Origin: Endotrypanum monterogeii
Lineage: Eukaryota > Euglenozoa > Kinetoplastea > Trypanosomatida > Trypanosomatidae
NCBI GenBank assembly: GCA_000333855.2
Contig: CM007320.1
Location: forward strand, 3,663,718 to 3,727,717
Direction: 5' to 3'
DNA length: 64,000 nucleotides
Part shown: positions 28,835-38,950 of the stretch, in pieces
Position numbering within the stretch: the first letter of the stretch is position 1
How the letters are laid out: each line of letters starts with the position of its first letter
Translations under genes and position numbers: made by a program
The notes under the pieces: model-generated
What the model was told of the DNA's origin: nothing
The model's input: only the letters and a program-made list of their open reading frames with translations
Databases searched by the model: none

Positions 28835-31800
28835 TCAAAGGCATACGCCAGCCGTGGCAATCGTGTTGGCCTTTCGCAGCAACTCTTCTGCCTTCTCCAC
28901 TGCGGCTTGCTCGTTAGGGGATGTAGCAGCACTCGCAGCGCGGCGAATCATAGTGCGTGTCGCAGTCATCGCGTTTGTGACAAGCCACTGCTGCACGGAA
29001 ACGCGTCGGCTGAGGTCGACCAGACAAACCAGCACTGTAGCATACGCGTGAACGAGGTATCCCCGCGTGACACCAGCATCGCGAAACTCCACGCACTCCA
29101 CGCCCGTGTCGTCCCTCTCCTCGAGGATTTTCTCGTACGTGATAAAAAGTACCCGAGGGTCAACAGAGAGACTCAGCAAGAGCTCAACAACCTCGGCTGA
29201 TCCTGCTGGGAAGCGTAGAAACGACTTGGCCTCTAGCACTTGAACCACTTGCGACAACGGAAAGTAACTGATCTGGTGATAGTACCTTTCGATGAGTCGC
29301 TTGGTGATGGCCTCGGGCGTGTCTTTCTCGTTCTTATATGCCCGACCAACGCATGTGGCAAATACACCCACATCCGTGACGTAGGAACACAATAACGCAT
29401 CCAGCTGCACCTCAGCGCCGCCTAGTGCAGGGTACATACCGCCCACCTCGATGATGTCACTTGCGGAAGCAACAAAACTGGACAAGAACTCGATATGTTG
29501 TATCGCAACATCACGCTCGGTCATAATCTGGCCCTCCCACTCTACACGACGGTCCAGGGTGGCACTGCCAGAAGAAATGAATTCGGTGACGATGCGATAA
29601 AGCCGCTGCTGCGCCTCCATCAAGCGCAGCTGCTGCTCCACCTGCTGTATCTGATCGGATTGACATCTCCTAGCACAATCGAGGGCTTCACGCAAACACC
29701 GAAGGCGATACGGGAGGCGTTCGGCTACTGGTGTGTCGGGGAGCGGGGCCAGGGCCATGACAAAACATTGCTGCATCGCGCCTTGGTAGTCGCCTTGCAC
29801 GTTAGCAAGATAGTGCGCATACTCCTCCGTCAAAATCTCAGCATTACGGCGCAGATAGCTTCCGAGAAACGGCGACTGTGCCCTCACGAGCGTCTCACGG
29901 AGCGATTTCGTTGTGTTCCTATCATCGCGTGGGGTACACATCCACTCGAAGAGGAAGCAATGCGCGTACTCATCTGACGGCTCGACCTGCCAAATGGTGC
30001 CCGATCGACGGGGGCCGCCGAGGAGGTCGTCTACTACACTTCTGTGTGTCAACCAAGCAGACTCCAATGTTGAAATGACAAGCTCCAGCACCTGGGTCTT
30101 AGTCTGGTGTAACGAATACGCACTGCCGTACCGAGTTTGATCGCACGCCTGATCGCGACCCTCTGCCAGAAGAATATCCAGTGCTGCGTTGCTCGGGTCC
30201 AGCTGCGCTGCCGCATGTAAAAGAAGCTCCACAGCCACATTCTCTCGCCTTATGCTTCGCAGCTGCTCACAGATACTCTGAAGCGCGCCGGATGGCCAGT
30301 AGGCTGCAGCCTTGGCACCCACCTCTGCGGCCCATTTCTGTACCTGCGCATCGGTATAGGATTGAAGACACTCGCCGCTCGTGAGGGCGTTTATGTCGTT
30401 TTGAAGCTGGTACGCTTGTGCGCTAATACCGCTAAAGAAGTATGGACACAGTCGTTGCAGCTGTGAAAAAGAGACTCCCCGGTGCCCCAAGTCAGCGCCG
30501 GTCCCCTGATGAGAGTCTAGCATCACCTGGCTCAGATGGTGCCCAAGGCGCTGCGCGATCGCAGCGTCTTTCATGAGTTCAGAAAAAGTGACTGATGAGA
30601 CCTCGGTATATAGCGGAAAGCCAAGCACACGCTGCAGCACCGTGGCCGCCTGCCACGCCTTATGAGTTAACTCGTAACAGCTATATAGCATGCTGGCCTG
30701 GAGCCGCTTCACGTCCTCGGCACGCAAGCCCCGACTGCGCGGGACGCTCACAACGACCTTGTCTGACTGCCACTCCTGGTGAAAATCCAGTGTGCGTTGG
30801 TGCGCAGGCAGCCCACCTATAGACAGGCTGTCCAAGTACTGAATGATCTTCTCCAGGATCCGTACAGCAGGGGTCAGGTTGCACTGCATGATTTTTCCAA
30901 CTGCAGTATTCCAGAGCTGGCACAGAGCACGAGCAATAAACGTGACGAGCCCCCTTGCGAAAGGGGACATGAGAACCACAACTTGCTGAACCTCCACATC
31001 CGCTGAGGCACTTGTTGGCGCTGCCTGCGTTCCGGGCAGTTGCAGGTTTCGGAGCAGCTCACGTGCCCTTCGCAGCACCTCCGCACTCTCTCCACTTAGC
31101 AGTTTGTGACCTAGCTCAGTCAGTGAAGCCCCATCGTCGTCGCTGCTCGACAGTACGGAGTCCTTCGTCAAAGCGACTGGACGCTCTGTCGTTACATTCA
31201 AGCCTCCCACCGCAATCTGAAGGAGCATCGACGCGTAGTCGGGAACGCTGTACACGGAAGTGAAGCGGCCAAGCAAACCCTCACGGCAGTCCGCGTCGCC
31301 CGTGGAGAGAATGAGATACAGCGTATCAACGGGACGGGCCTGTGCAAAAAGGGAGACGCCATGGCGATGAATTATGACGTAGGTCGGACCGGGTGAGCAA
31401 ACCTGGGCACACAAATCGCTGAGGTTTCGCGGGGCCTGAGTAGGCATCTGCTCAATGGCATCAACTCGCACGATACGCGAGGGTGGCCCGCTGAAGGATG
31501 CGATGATGTCCCGCACGTTTTGATGTGGTGCCATCACTATTGAAGGGGAAGTAGCGGCAAAAACTTCGTCAGAGCTTCGGTCACTGCTCGTATCACTGCA
31601 GGCAGCCAAGAAAACTGACGCGGAAGCGTAACATACGCTGATTTCTCTTTTTCCTGAAAGGTACGAAGGCGTGTGAGATTGCAGACTAAGCTCGGCACCA
31701 AAGGCAGAGTCGAACGTGTTGACGTAGCGGTAACGGAACTGATCGCCGTTAAGGGCGGTGGCCAAGAAGCGGCATCCCTGAGCATCCGTCTCAATCGCAA

Positions 31801-32755
31801 ACAACCGCGTCAGTGGCGCAGCCTCGCCATGCGGGACAGGGTAAAGGCGCGACAGACGATCGGGACGGTGTGGCACAGAAACCATGAAGCTTATGCCCCC
31901 ACTGGGGTGCAACCGCCAAAGGTTAATCGTGCTGTCCTCACAGAGTGTAGCCAAAACACCGTCACGCTCGTCCACAACGAGATCGATCAGCCCGCCGTGC
32001 CTCGCGCCCCTCCATGACTTCCAGAAATTTGACACAGTAGATGACAATTGGCCAAGGACGGGCATGTTGGAAAACCAAACGCCGTACCTCACCATGCGTA
32101 TCTTGGGTGTTATGGGGGTATTTTCACGCATGTAGCGTAGCTCGTACAAACTTCCGTCCGCGCCGGCACAGAACACGCGGCCCCTGCTTCCAATCACCCT
32201 CGTGATTACCGTGTCGGTAGAGCAACTGTAACCGAGGTTGACAACCTTCATCTCAGCAAGCTCCCCCTCACCCACAACACACAGGCCTAACAAAAACATC
32301 ATATTAGTGGTGCCTACGGGAATGACAAATGATATGTGTGGCTGAAAAACATCTCTGAGAGGCCGAAGAGGTGCACCGACAACACTGATGAGCTCGGGGA
32401 TCTCGTCATAGATACAGAATTCTCGGCCGCTACGATAATCCCATAGGACGAGTCGATTGTCTACAGTGAACCAAGCACGATACAAATCGGCGAAGACACC
32501 CGTAAGCGAGCTGTAGCGCATAGACCTCCATAACGCCAGCAGCGCCTCTGGCCACGCGACCCCGCCAAGCGGAAAAAAGTCGGGAATAGCGTACGTTGTA
32601 TCACGAGTAGTCAAAGCGTAAGAGTTCGACCGCACAAACCCGATCGCGTGAGGGTTGGCACGCCGCCCTGTGGACGCATCATTCAGCACCTCATTCACAG
32701 CGTTCTCAACTGCGTGCTTGGCACCATTTTGCGCTGTGCTCCCTTGCTCGTGCAT
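28835..32755 (-). CDS. NUP144: Nup155/Nup170-type nucleoporin (TbNup144 orthologue)
   Basis: 1306 aa inner-ring scaffold nucleoporin. The N-terminal region (about residues 50-450) is a Nup133/Nup155-type beta-propeller: the NRLVLWDYRSGREFCIYDEI blade and the following GxxxPLRDVFQPHISFVIPVGTTNMMFLLGL segment match Nup155. The rest is an alpha-helical solenoid, with family-like blocks such as ...YLDSLSIGG..., LLARGRxx-like ends and DRRVEWEGQIMTERDVA. I place the start at ATG 32755, not at the frame's first Met, because the T10-AATAG acceptor at 32896 lies between them; this removes 64 residues. It sits between the bromodomain factor and the LRR gene, the order I recall around T. brucei Nup144. 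Confidence 0.88.
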   Translation of the reverse strand: MHEQGSTAQNGAKHAVENAVNEVLNDASTGRRANPHAIGFVRSNSYALTTRDTTYAIPDFFPLGGVAWPEALLALWRSMRYSSLTGVFADLYRAWFTVDNRLVLWDYRSGREFCIYDEIPELISVVGAPLRPLRDVFQPHISFVIPVGTTNMMFLLGLCVVGEGELAEMKVVNLGYSCSTDTVITRVIGSRGRVFCAGADGSLYELRYMRENTPITPKIRMVRYGVWFSNMPVLGQLSSTVSNFWKSWRGARHGGLIDLVVDERDGVLATLCEDSTINLWRLHPSGGISFMVSVPHRPDRLSRLYPVPHGEAAPLTRLFAIETDAQGCRFLATALNGDQFRYRYVNTFDSAFGAELSLQSHTPSYLSGKREISVCYASASVFLAACSDTSSDRSSDEVFAATSPSIVMAPHQNVRDIIASFSGPPSRIVRVDAIEQMPTQAPRNLSDLCAQVCSPGPTYVIIHRHGVSLFAQARPVDTLYLILSTGDADCREGLLGRFTSVYSVPDYASMLLQIAVGGLNVTTERPVALTKDSVLSSSDDDGASLTELGHKLLSGESAEVLRRARELLRNLQLPGTQAAPTSASADVEVQQVVVLMSPFARGLVTFIARALCQLWNTAVGKIMQCNLTPAVRILEKIIQYLDSLSIGGLPAHQRTLDFHQEWQSDKVVVSVPRSRGLRAEDVKRLQASMLYSCYELTHKAWQAATVLQRVLGFPLYTEVSSVTFSELMKDAAIAQRLGHHLSQVMLDSHQGTGADLGHRGVSFSQLQRLCPYFFSGISAQAYQLQNDINALTSGECLQSYTDAQVQKWAAEVGAKAAAYWPSGALQSICEQLRSIRRENVAVELLLHAAAQLDPSNAALDILLAEGRDQACDQTRYGSAYSLHQTKTQVLELVISTLESAWLTHRSVVDDLLGGPRRSGTIWQVEPSDEYAHCFLFEWMCTPRDDRNTTKSLRETLVRAQSPFLGSYLRRNAEILTEEYAHYLANVQGDYQGAMQQCFVMALAPLPDTPVAERLPYRLRCLREALDCARRCQSDQIQQVEQQLRLMEAQQRLYRIVTEFISSGSATLDRRVEWEGQIMTERDVAIQHIEFLSSFVASASDIIEVGGMYPALGGAEVQLDALLCSYVTDVGVFATCVGRAYKNEKDTPEAITKRLIERYYHQISYFPLSQVVQVLEAKSFLRFPAGSAEVVELLLSLSVDPRVLFITYEKILEERDDTGVECVEFRDAGVTRGYLVHAYATVLVCLVDLSRRVSVQQWLVTNAMTATRTMIRRAASAATSPNEQAAVEKAEELLRKANTIATAGVCL

Positions 32756-32895
32756 GATTTCTGCCCACAGACGTGCGCGTCCACACGGGCGCTCAACTTC
32801 TATGCACTCTCTCCAGTCAAGTACAGCGGAGACTAACTTCACCGCTCTCCAGATACTCGAAGAGCAGGTGCGAGTTGAAGACGACAAGTGCCTGA

Positions 32896-32913
32896 CTATT
32901 AAAAAAAAAACAG
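32896..32913 (-). promoter_or_regulatory. Pyrimidine tract and acceptor, nucleoporin gene
   Basis: Minus strand: CTG, T10, then AATAG ending at 32896. Predicted 5' UTR is 140 nt. It decides the start codon of the gene below it. Confidence 0.65.
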
Positions 32914-33332
32914 AATCAGTCAGGGGAGAGCAACAATTAGGAAACACTCTCCTTTAGTACGGCCATAGAAACTAAAATCCCGGTCGAATGTCATATGTGC
33001 GAAGGTAAAAGGTGCAGCGAGGAGAAGTATTTTTTTTTTTAAGAATAAGGGAGCGCGATTTGCTGTGCGAATCGAGTCAGCTGATGGCGCCTTCTTTGAC
33101 TAAGCCAACTGACTAGTAGACATCAAGTCCTTATCTTCAAAGTGAAGACCTGCAAGTCACCTATGGCTGAACATACACACCACAACGCATACTATATGGG
33201 GTACAACGATCGTCAGATGGTAGGTTTTTGGGTTGTACAAAGAGGAGCTGCTGAACACCTCGCAACATACAATATTTTGCAGCTGACTGGGCGTCAAAGT
33301 ATTCCACTCTGTACGCACACACACATACACAC

Positions 33333-33352
33333 AAAGCAAAGCAAAGCAAAGC
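33333..33352. repeat. (AAAGC)4 short tandem repeat
   Basis: Four consecutive AAAGC units directly after a CA-rich tract (33313-33332). Confidence 0.85.
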
Positions 33353-33645
33353 AAAAACGCCTGATCATCTCCGTAGCGAAGAGCATAACTTTCATTCGAT
33401 GGATAACTAAAATTGAACGGCGGCAGTGAAAACAAGTTGTAATCCCAATACTTTTGTGCTCCAGAAAGTCAAAGTCCACCTTTGTCTTTTCTCTCCACAT
33501 GGGCAAATGCACTCGATCGTGCGTAGACGGGGCTTAGAGAAAAAGCGCGTCGCTACCATCACACCTGTTCGCAGGTTGCAGCACTCCACAACGCCTCATG
33601 AGCCCCTTCAGTTTCGCAGGAATTCTCTTCGCGGAGCATCTTGAG

Positions 33646-33666
33646 CCCCCCCCCGCCCGCCCCGCC
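33646..33666 (-). other. Potential G-quadruplex just after LRR stop codon
   Basis: Reading the minus strand, the TAG stop is followed at once by G runs of 4, 3 and 9 separated by single C. Four or more G3 tracts with short loops can be drawn. The motif would lie at the start of the LRR mRNA 3' UTR. Confidence 0.6.
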
Positions 33667-35789
33667 TACTTCTCAGAATCGGAGTCCGAAGATATTAGCA
33701 GCGCCGCAAATCGTGAAGAAACGACTGGTGGTGCGGAATCTTTCATGACTGAACGCCCAGTACTCACCCACTCGCAGCCAGCACCTGTAGTGCCGCCTCG
33801 AACAAGTGAGCTGCTGTCATATTGATCAGTCCATTTCCTGTTGCCGACACCCGGAGAGTCGTTCAAGACGCTATGATGTGTGCTGGGAGACTTGACGTTA
33901 TGGAAAACGAGGTTTCGCGACGACAGCACCGTTGTCGCCCAATCCTGCTTGTGCGCGCCAACCATTGGTATTGCGGCCGAGATCATATCTTTCTCCAGTC
34001 TCCAAGACGGAGACTGCGGCGGAGCAGATGCTTCAGCGCAATCAAATGGCGAGGCCGAATCGCGCTGCGCTACATGCAGCACACCCGGTTGCGAAATTGC
34101 CTCGCCTTCTTTTCCTGGAACAGAAACGCTTTCACCAGGCGTATCACAGTCGCCTTCAGCCCCTGCGTGAAAGGCAGCCAAGTCGGTGCCAGTGCGGTCA
34201 CCGTCAAGCCCCACAAACTCATGGAAACGCCGAGGATCAGAGAGCAGGTCGGAAAACCCCACTGTTGGGGACTCTGAATCGATACCGTGGACAGACGTCA
34301 CCCCTGGGAAAACCGCCACATCATTCGTAGTGCCCAGCGTCTGTGGAAAACAAGTGTCGTTGACTGGAGAAATGGCGATGCGCGACCATCGGCTCGGCTC
34401 CGACGAAAAGCCGACAGGACACCCTCCAGTACCAGGGCGTGAGAAACCTGTTCGCAAAGAAGGGACATCTTCGATACTCTCGAGTGCTGGTGAATCCCCC
34501 GTAGCCGAATCAGCTCCCATGAGTCTTTGGTGTGTACTTCGCCGTGTCGGTGAAGCGGCCTTGACAAGACCTGCAGTTCTTTCAGTCCTGGATCGCGCCG
34601 TGTTACCGGGTTTCACCTCTGTTCCTGTACAAGACGACACCAATACGGCTGCAGATGTAACCGTGTCCTGGGAATAATGCTGAATCCTCTTTCTCCGCAA
34701 TTCTCTAGGCGCTATAACTGAGTGTGCGGAAACACCACAGGAGCTGAAGGTGCAGAGTGCCTTGTAGACTGTCCTCAGGAGTGGGGACGAATCGAAGTAA
34801 AGTTCGAGGGCAGCGCCAACTTCGCTCTCCGCCACCACAGTAAGCAGTCCAACATGACGAAAATGGAGTGAGCGCAGAGTAAGCTGTACGAGGGGTTCAC
34901 GAGAGAAGAAAGACACCACCGTCAGCACAAAACGATCAATATACAGACAGACGCGCTGAAGGTCAGCCCCGTCTGCGCCAAGGTTGTGGCGAAACTGAAT
35001 TCCCTGCAAGAAGCGCATGCCATCCGTCAGCGCAAGCTCGGAAGTCGAAAAAAGTGCGCTGGAAAACGAGGTCCCCGTGTCAACAGCCAACCTGGCAGAG
35101 CAGCCAGAAGGAGAGAGAAGCGGGACAGTGTGGGCTGAAGTCGACGCGGCAAGCATGCGCTCCACCTGCTCAACTCGTCGCGCGAGCCGCGTTATTGTTT
35201 TCTGTCGATCAGTCAGCTGAAACTCGGCTGTTGCATCGTAACCACACAACCTCTGTGTACCATCAAGCTTCGTCAATACAGCTTTAATTGTCACCAGAAG
35301 TTGGGAGTGCTTTTGCGTGAATTCATCCCTTCTGCGGCGCCTGAAGTCGTCTATGATAGCATCGTACTCGGCGATAGTGTGTGACCCAAGGTCTAAACTC
35401 CACCCGTAACTCACTGCCAATGCGGCTCTCTTCCCAAGCGCTTTAGCGACATGACGCTCATGAGAAAGAATTGGCAATCCATCTACAATCTCTAGCCCCA
35501 AGCCTATAGTAAGCAGTGCCATGATGCGGTAATACGGGTGACGTGCAACCGGGCAGCCCTGGAGATCCAGTGACCTGAGAGAGGCTTGCTTAGTAAGTCC
35601 GCGAAATGACTGTATTCTGTTGTTTTGTAAATGTAACTCACTGAGATAGGGGTGTGTTCCGAAGAAGTCAAAGCTCTCGATCCGATTGTTCTGAAGGTTG
35701 ATCACGAGGAACTTCTCACTCCCTCGTTCCGCGAGCCCCTGAAACGACTCCACTCCTTGATCGACCAAATCTAGCTTGTGAAACATCAT
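33666..35789 (-). CDS. Leucine-rich-repeat protein (SDS22-like LRR)
   Basis: 707 aa. Residues 20-115 form SDS22-type LRRs (FLVINLQNNRIESF, YLSELHLQNNRIQSF, SLRSLDLQGCPV) closed by an LRR cap-like segment (YYRIMALLTIGLGLEIVDGLPI), as in ciliary and cytoskeletal LRR proteins. Residues 140-215 include charged helices. A region at about 255-370 (MRFLQGIQFRHNLGADGADLQRVCLYIDRFVLTVVSFF...) looks folded, possibly PH-like, but I cannot identify it. From about 390 to the end the protein is Ser/Thr/Pro-rich and probably disordered, ending SSDSDSEK. The gene starts with two adjacent ATGs at 35789. LRR proteins of this type are usually binding scaffolds; the partner is unknown. Confidence 0.85.
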   Translation of the reverse strand: MMFHKLDLVDQGVESFQGLAERGSEKFLVINLQNNRIESFDFFGTHPYLSELHLQNNRIQSFRGLTKQASLRSLDLQGCPVARHPYYRIMALLTIGLGLEIVDGLPILSHERHVAKALGKRAALAVSYGWSLDLGSHTIAEYDAIIDDFRRRRRDEFTQKHSQLLVTIKAVLTKLDGTQRLCGYDATAEFQLTDRQKTITRLARRVEQVERMLAASTSAHTVPLLSPSGCSARLAVDTGTSFSSALFSTSELALTDGMRFLQGIQFRHNLGADGADLQRVCLYIDRFVLTVVSFFSREPLVQLTLRSLHFRHVGLLTVVAESEVGAALELYFDSSPLLRTVYKALCTFSSCGVSAHSVIAPRELRRKRIQHYSQDTVTSAAVLVSSCTGTEVKPGNTARSRTERTAGLVKAASPTRRSTHQRLMGADSATGDSPALESIEDVPSLRTGFSRPGTGGCPVGFSSEPSRWSRIAISPVNDTCFPQTLGTTNDVAVFPGVTSVHGIDSESPTVGFSDLLSDPRRFHEFVGLDGDRTGTDLAAFHAGAEGDCDTPGESVSVPGKEGEAISQPGVLHVAQRDSASPFDCAEASAPPQSPSWRLEKDMISAAIPMVGAHKQDWATTVLSSRNLVFHNVKSPSTHHSVLNDSPGVGNRKWTDQYDSSSLVRGGTTGAGCEWVSTGRSVMKDSAPPVVSSRFAALLISSDSDSEK

Positions 35790-36801
35790 ACAGAAGCATT
35801 AGTGAGAAAGAGCGACATACGCCAACGGAGGGCAAGGCGAATTTCTTAGGTTTGGTAAAGCTGCACATCGATACAGAATCTGCCCTCTCAGCAAGTACGC
35901 TGGTTTGAAGATGCGATAGCCCGTCGATAATATGAAGACAAAAGGGTGATGCAGAAGAAAAAGACCAGGTAAAAAAGAAAACGTCTGAGGCCTTGACCAG
36001 TAGCAGTTGTTGTTCAGCCCTCGTTTTGATGGATCCGCGTATGTGGTGAAAAGGAAAAGATGCAGCAGTGGGCCGGCTCACGCACTGCAAGCTTTTTACG
36101 CAACACCCAGGGATATCTTCCCTCAGAATCAGTCTCAAGATAAACGCAGTAACTTCGAACCAGCCGGAGGGGGACCTCAAGGATGACTCCGAAATGTTCT
36201 GGATCCCGCAGCAAGCCCTCACTACGTATCGAATGAGTGTGCCACAAGAGCAGCCCCCTAACCCCCCAGAAAGATACAAAAAGCTGGCGCATCCGTTGAA
36301 GACCCTCTTCCTACTGCAAGTTGTCTTTTACCAACCCCGTACTCGGCTATATGTCGCTCAAATGGCAAAATCATCCAGAGATATTTTTTCTGTGCGTCTG
36401 CGAAGTAGTATTCATTGTTTTTTGACCTTCCTGTTTATCCTCATTCACCCTTTACTTACTGGAAAAAAAAACGCCAAGAGACACCGGGAGTCCAATATGC
36501 ATCCTTCAAAGTTTCAAGCATGTGCGACACAACGTCGTGGACACGAAAACAACACGACAAAAACGAGAACGTCAACCGAGGTAGCAAGAGAAGGTCTCTG
36601 GCACCTTCTCAAGTGACACAAGCGCGCAGGCGACGCCACGGCATCCTTGTTCGCCGGGCAGTCACCTCCCCCTCTTAACGCTTCGAGCCCCCGTTATAAT
36701 GAATACTCCTCGCTCTCTTTACAAAACATCAAATTCTCGAAAGGGAACCAAACAGTACGTGAAACCAGAAAAAAAGGATAACAGGAAGCGCACGCTCTAT
36801 G

Positions 36802-36802
<1 letters not shown>

Positions 36803-36838
<36 letters not shown>
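36803..36838. repeat. (TA)18 microsatellite, left of gap
   Basis: Perfect TA tract immediately left of the ACGT-permutation block. Confidence 0.95.
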
Positions 36839-36839
<1 letters not shown>

Positions 36840-36866
36840 GACACGACAACTAACTAGTTACGTACG

Positions 36867-36912
36867 TACGTACCGTACCGTACGTACGAACGTACGTACG
36901 GTACGGTACGTA
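36867..36912. repeat. Near-perfect inverted repeat, 22-bp arms
   Basis: Arms 36867-36888 and 36891-36912 are exact reverse complements with only AA between. The arms consist of TACG/GTAC permutations. A similar GTAC/GTTA pairing continues outward if an 8-nt insertion in the left arm is allowed. Confidence 0.9.
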
Positions 36913-36938
36913 ACTAACTTAACGTACGTACGTAACGT

Positions 36939-36958
36939 NNNNNNNNNNNNNNNNNNNN
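36939..36958. other. Assembly gap (20 N)
   Basis: A run of exactly 20 N, flanked on both sides by AACG/ACGT-rich sequence. The round number suggests a placeholder, so real size and content are unknown. Confidence 0.99.
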
Positions 36959-37048
36959 AACTACAATAATACGTAACGGAAACGGAAACGAAACGAACGT
37001 ACGTAACGAACGAAAAACGGAAAAGAAACGTAAGAAGAGCGACGACGC

Positions 37049-37053
<5 letters not shown>

Positions 37054-37089
<36 letters not shown>
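37054..37089. repeat. (TA)n microsatellite, right of gap
   Basis: About 17 TA units on the far side of the gap block, nearly the same length as the left tract. Confidence 0.95.
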
Positions 37090-37091
<2 letters not shown>

Positions 37092-37336
37092 CAGCCACAA
37101 ACATTTGACAGTACTCCCGAGTCAACGAGACAGGTGAAATCAATTACTGCCGAAAGCTTTGGTTTGCATAAACGCACCCGTGCAGTCTGCTAGGTTAACC
37201 AAAAGCAGCGCTACAGGACGCTGTCCCGGGAACATGGGAAGTAAGGAAAGAAAAAGACAGCAACTTGGCGAATAGTGTCACTTCTCCGAGAGCTTTATTG
37301 GACATCATGACCGTATCGATATGTTTCTCTCCATCC

Positions 37337-38950
37337 TCAGTCTGCGTCACGTGCTTGGTCAGGGCGGTTCTTGGGGCCGCCAGCTTTCTTCGCCATGATA
37401 ATCTGATTCACAGAAAGCACCGTTGTAACAGTGTCAGTAGCCAGCCTGATTGCCCACGACTTCGTCATGTGGGGCTCAACAATACCAGCCTCCAACGCAT
37501 CCAACGTGGTGCCATCGATCACGTTGACGCCCTGGTACTTCTTGCCGGCGTTGTGGTCAGCCTCCAGTTGTGTAACGATATCGGTTCCGTTGAAACCACT
37601 CACCTCACCCAATGTACGAGCCACCACCTCGAAACTCGATGCATACTTCCGCAAAGCGTACTGGTCAAGTCCAGGATTCGCCTCAGCGTAAAGGGTGAGT
37701 TCCTTCTGGAGCTCCATCTCCACTGCGCCGGCACCTGCCACAAGACGCTTATCCTTCGTCAGTGCCTTGAACACGTTTACGCCATCGTCAATAGCACGCT
37801 CTACATCATCTAGGACGTTCTGAGTGGCACCACGCACCACAATTGTGGATAGTTTCGAGTCGTCCCTATCTTGGACAAACGCTGTCACGTTTTTGCCACC
37901 GATGTCGAGGACATCGACCGAGTCGCACGCCCCCATGTCTTCCATGGACGGTGCGTCTAGGCGAGTCAACACACGAGCACCGACAGCGGCACAAAGACGA
38001 CGAAGCTCAAACTTAGAAGGCACGCGCACCGCCATCATGCCGAGTCGGTTGATGAAGTGTAGCGCCAAATCACCAAAAGTAGAGTTGGATACAATCAGGT
38101 TTGCGCCAGATTTCTGAATGTTGGATATAATTTCCTGCATTATCTCCTCTTCCTTGCGGGAATACTGAATAAGGTCCTCGGCGTTCTCGATGAGCGCTGT
38201 CCCTTTCGTTTCCAGCGACGGCACGTCCACAGCGCAACTATACACAGCCACCTTAGCGTTCTTGAGGTGTGTCAAGTTGCTTTCTGTATTGCGGCCAATC
38301 ACAAAGCCACGTACAAGCTTGCTGGATAAGATCGCCTCACCATCCAATTTTACGACGCGCACGTTATCCACGTTGAAGGAGCGCACGGTAGACGGGCACA
38401 CATTAATACACGCATCCGCCACAAGATTCGCGAGGAAGTCCTCATAACCGTACTGCTTCGACGCAATCGAAGTACGAATGACGTCTAGAACTTGCTCCTT
38501 GCGGAGGCAATCATCAGCAGTCCTGCACACCATACTGTCTAGCAGCTGCAGGGATTTGTTTCCCGCTTTTTTGTAGCCTTCGATAATCTCACTAGGGTGC
38601 AAGCCCATTCGCAACAGCGATTCCGCCTGCGAAAGCAGCTCGCCAGAAAGCGTCACCACGAAGTTCGTTCCATCCCCAACCTCTTCCTGCATGGCGTTCG
38701 AAGCTTGAACAAGTAATTTCGCTGCGGGGTGCTCCACCTCCAGCTCACGGAGTATAGTGGCTGCATCGTGCGTAACAAAAAGCTTGTTTAGATGGTTGAT
38801 TACCATCTTGCACAGCCCATTTGGACCCATGGAACTGCGCGTGATCTTCGATAGCTGGCGGCATGCCTCAATGTTCTTCAACACAGGTTCATCCATGAAT
38901 GTCGAGCCGTCCTTCAACATGCTCTGTGGGCCACTTTGCATGAAGGACAT
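37337..38950 (-). CDS. CCT8: T-complex protein 1, theta subunit (CCT8)
   Basis: 537 aa subunit of the cytosolic chaperonin TRiC/CCT, which folds tubulin, actin and other proteins using ATP. Group II chaperonin signatures: RSSMGPNGLCKMV at 38-50, FVTHDAATIL at 58-67 and EVGDGTNFVV at 90-99 (ATP site). The apical/intermediate region ends in VVRGATQNVLDDVERAIDDGVNV and VAGAGAVEMEL, both characteristic. NIEACRQLSKI and the C-terminal region resemble the theta subunit in particular. Length is normal. The start is ATG 38950 (MSFMQSGPQS); the frame continues upstream only from GTG. It sits between the LRR gene and an L1-domain gene, the neighbourhood I recall for CCT theta in T. brucei. Confidence 0.95.
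   Translation of the reverse strand: MSFMQSGPQSMLKDGSTFMDEPVLKNIEACRQLSKITRSSMGPNGLCKMVINHLNKLFVTHDAATILRELEVEHPAAKLLVQASNAMQEEVGDGTNFVVTLSGELLSQAESLLRMGLHPSEIIEGYKKAGNKSLQLLDSMVCRTADDCLRKEQVLDVIRTSIASKQYGYEDFLANLVADACINVCPSTVRSFNVDNVRVVKLDGEAILSSKLVRGFVIGRNTESNLTHLKNAKVAVYSCAVDVPSLETKGTALIENAEDLIQYSRKEEEIMQEIISNIQKSGANLIVSNSTFGDLALHFINRLGMMAVRVPSKFELRRLCAAVGARVLTRLDAPSMEDMGACDSVDVLDIGGKNVTAFVQDRDDSKLSTIVVRGATQNVLDDVERAIDDGVNVFKALTKDKRLVAGAGAVEMELQKELTLYAEANPGLDQYALRKYASSFEVVARTLGEVSGFNGTDIVTQLEADHNAGKKYQGVNVIDGTTLDALEAGIVEPHMTKSWAIRLATDTVTTVLSVNQIIMAKKAGGPKNRPDQARDAD

Larger units (their letters stand above)
32756..33665. other. Spacer between LRR gene and nucleoporin gene
   Basis: 910 bp with the nucleoporin acceptor, a plus-strand T10 run near 33030, a CA-rich tract followed by four AAAGC units (33313-33352) and the G-rich 3' flank of the LRR gene at 33646-33666. 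No coding frame supported. Confidence 0.5.
35790..37336. other. Spacer with assembly gap between CCT theta and LRR genes
   Basis: 1547 bp. The left part (35790-36800) has only unsupported short frames. The right part holds a hairpin-rich, four-letter-permutation block bounded by two (TA)n tracts and interrupted by 20 N (listed separately). True length is unknown. Confidence 0.6.

Noticed and set aside
35716..36279. 187-codon minus-strand frame overlapping the LRR start
   Set aside because: Starts with TTG and overlaps the well-supported LRR gene in another frame.
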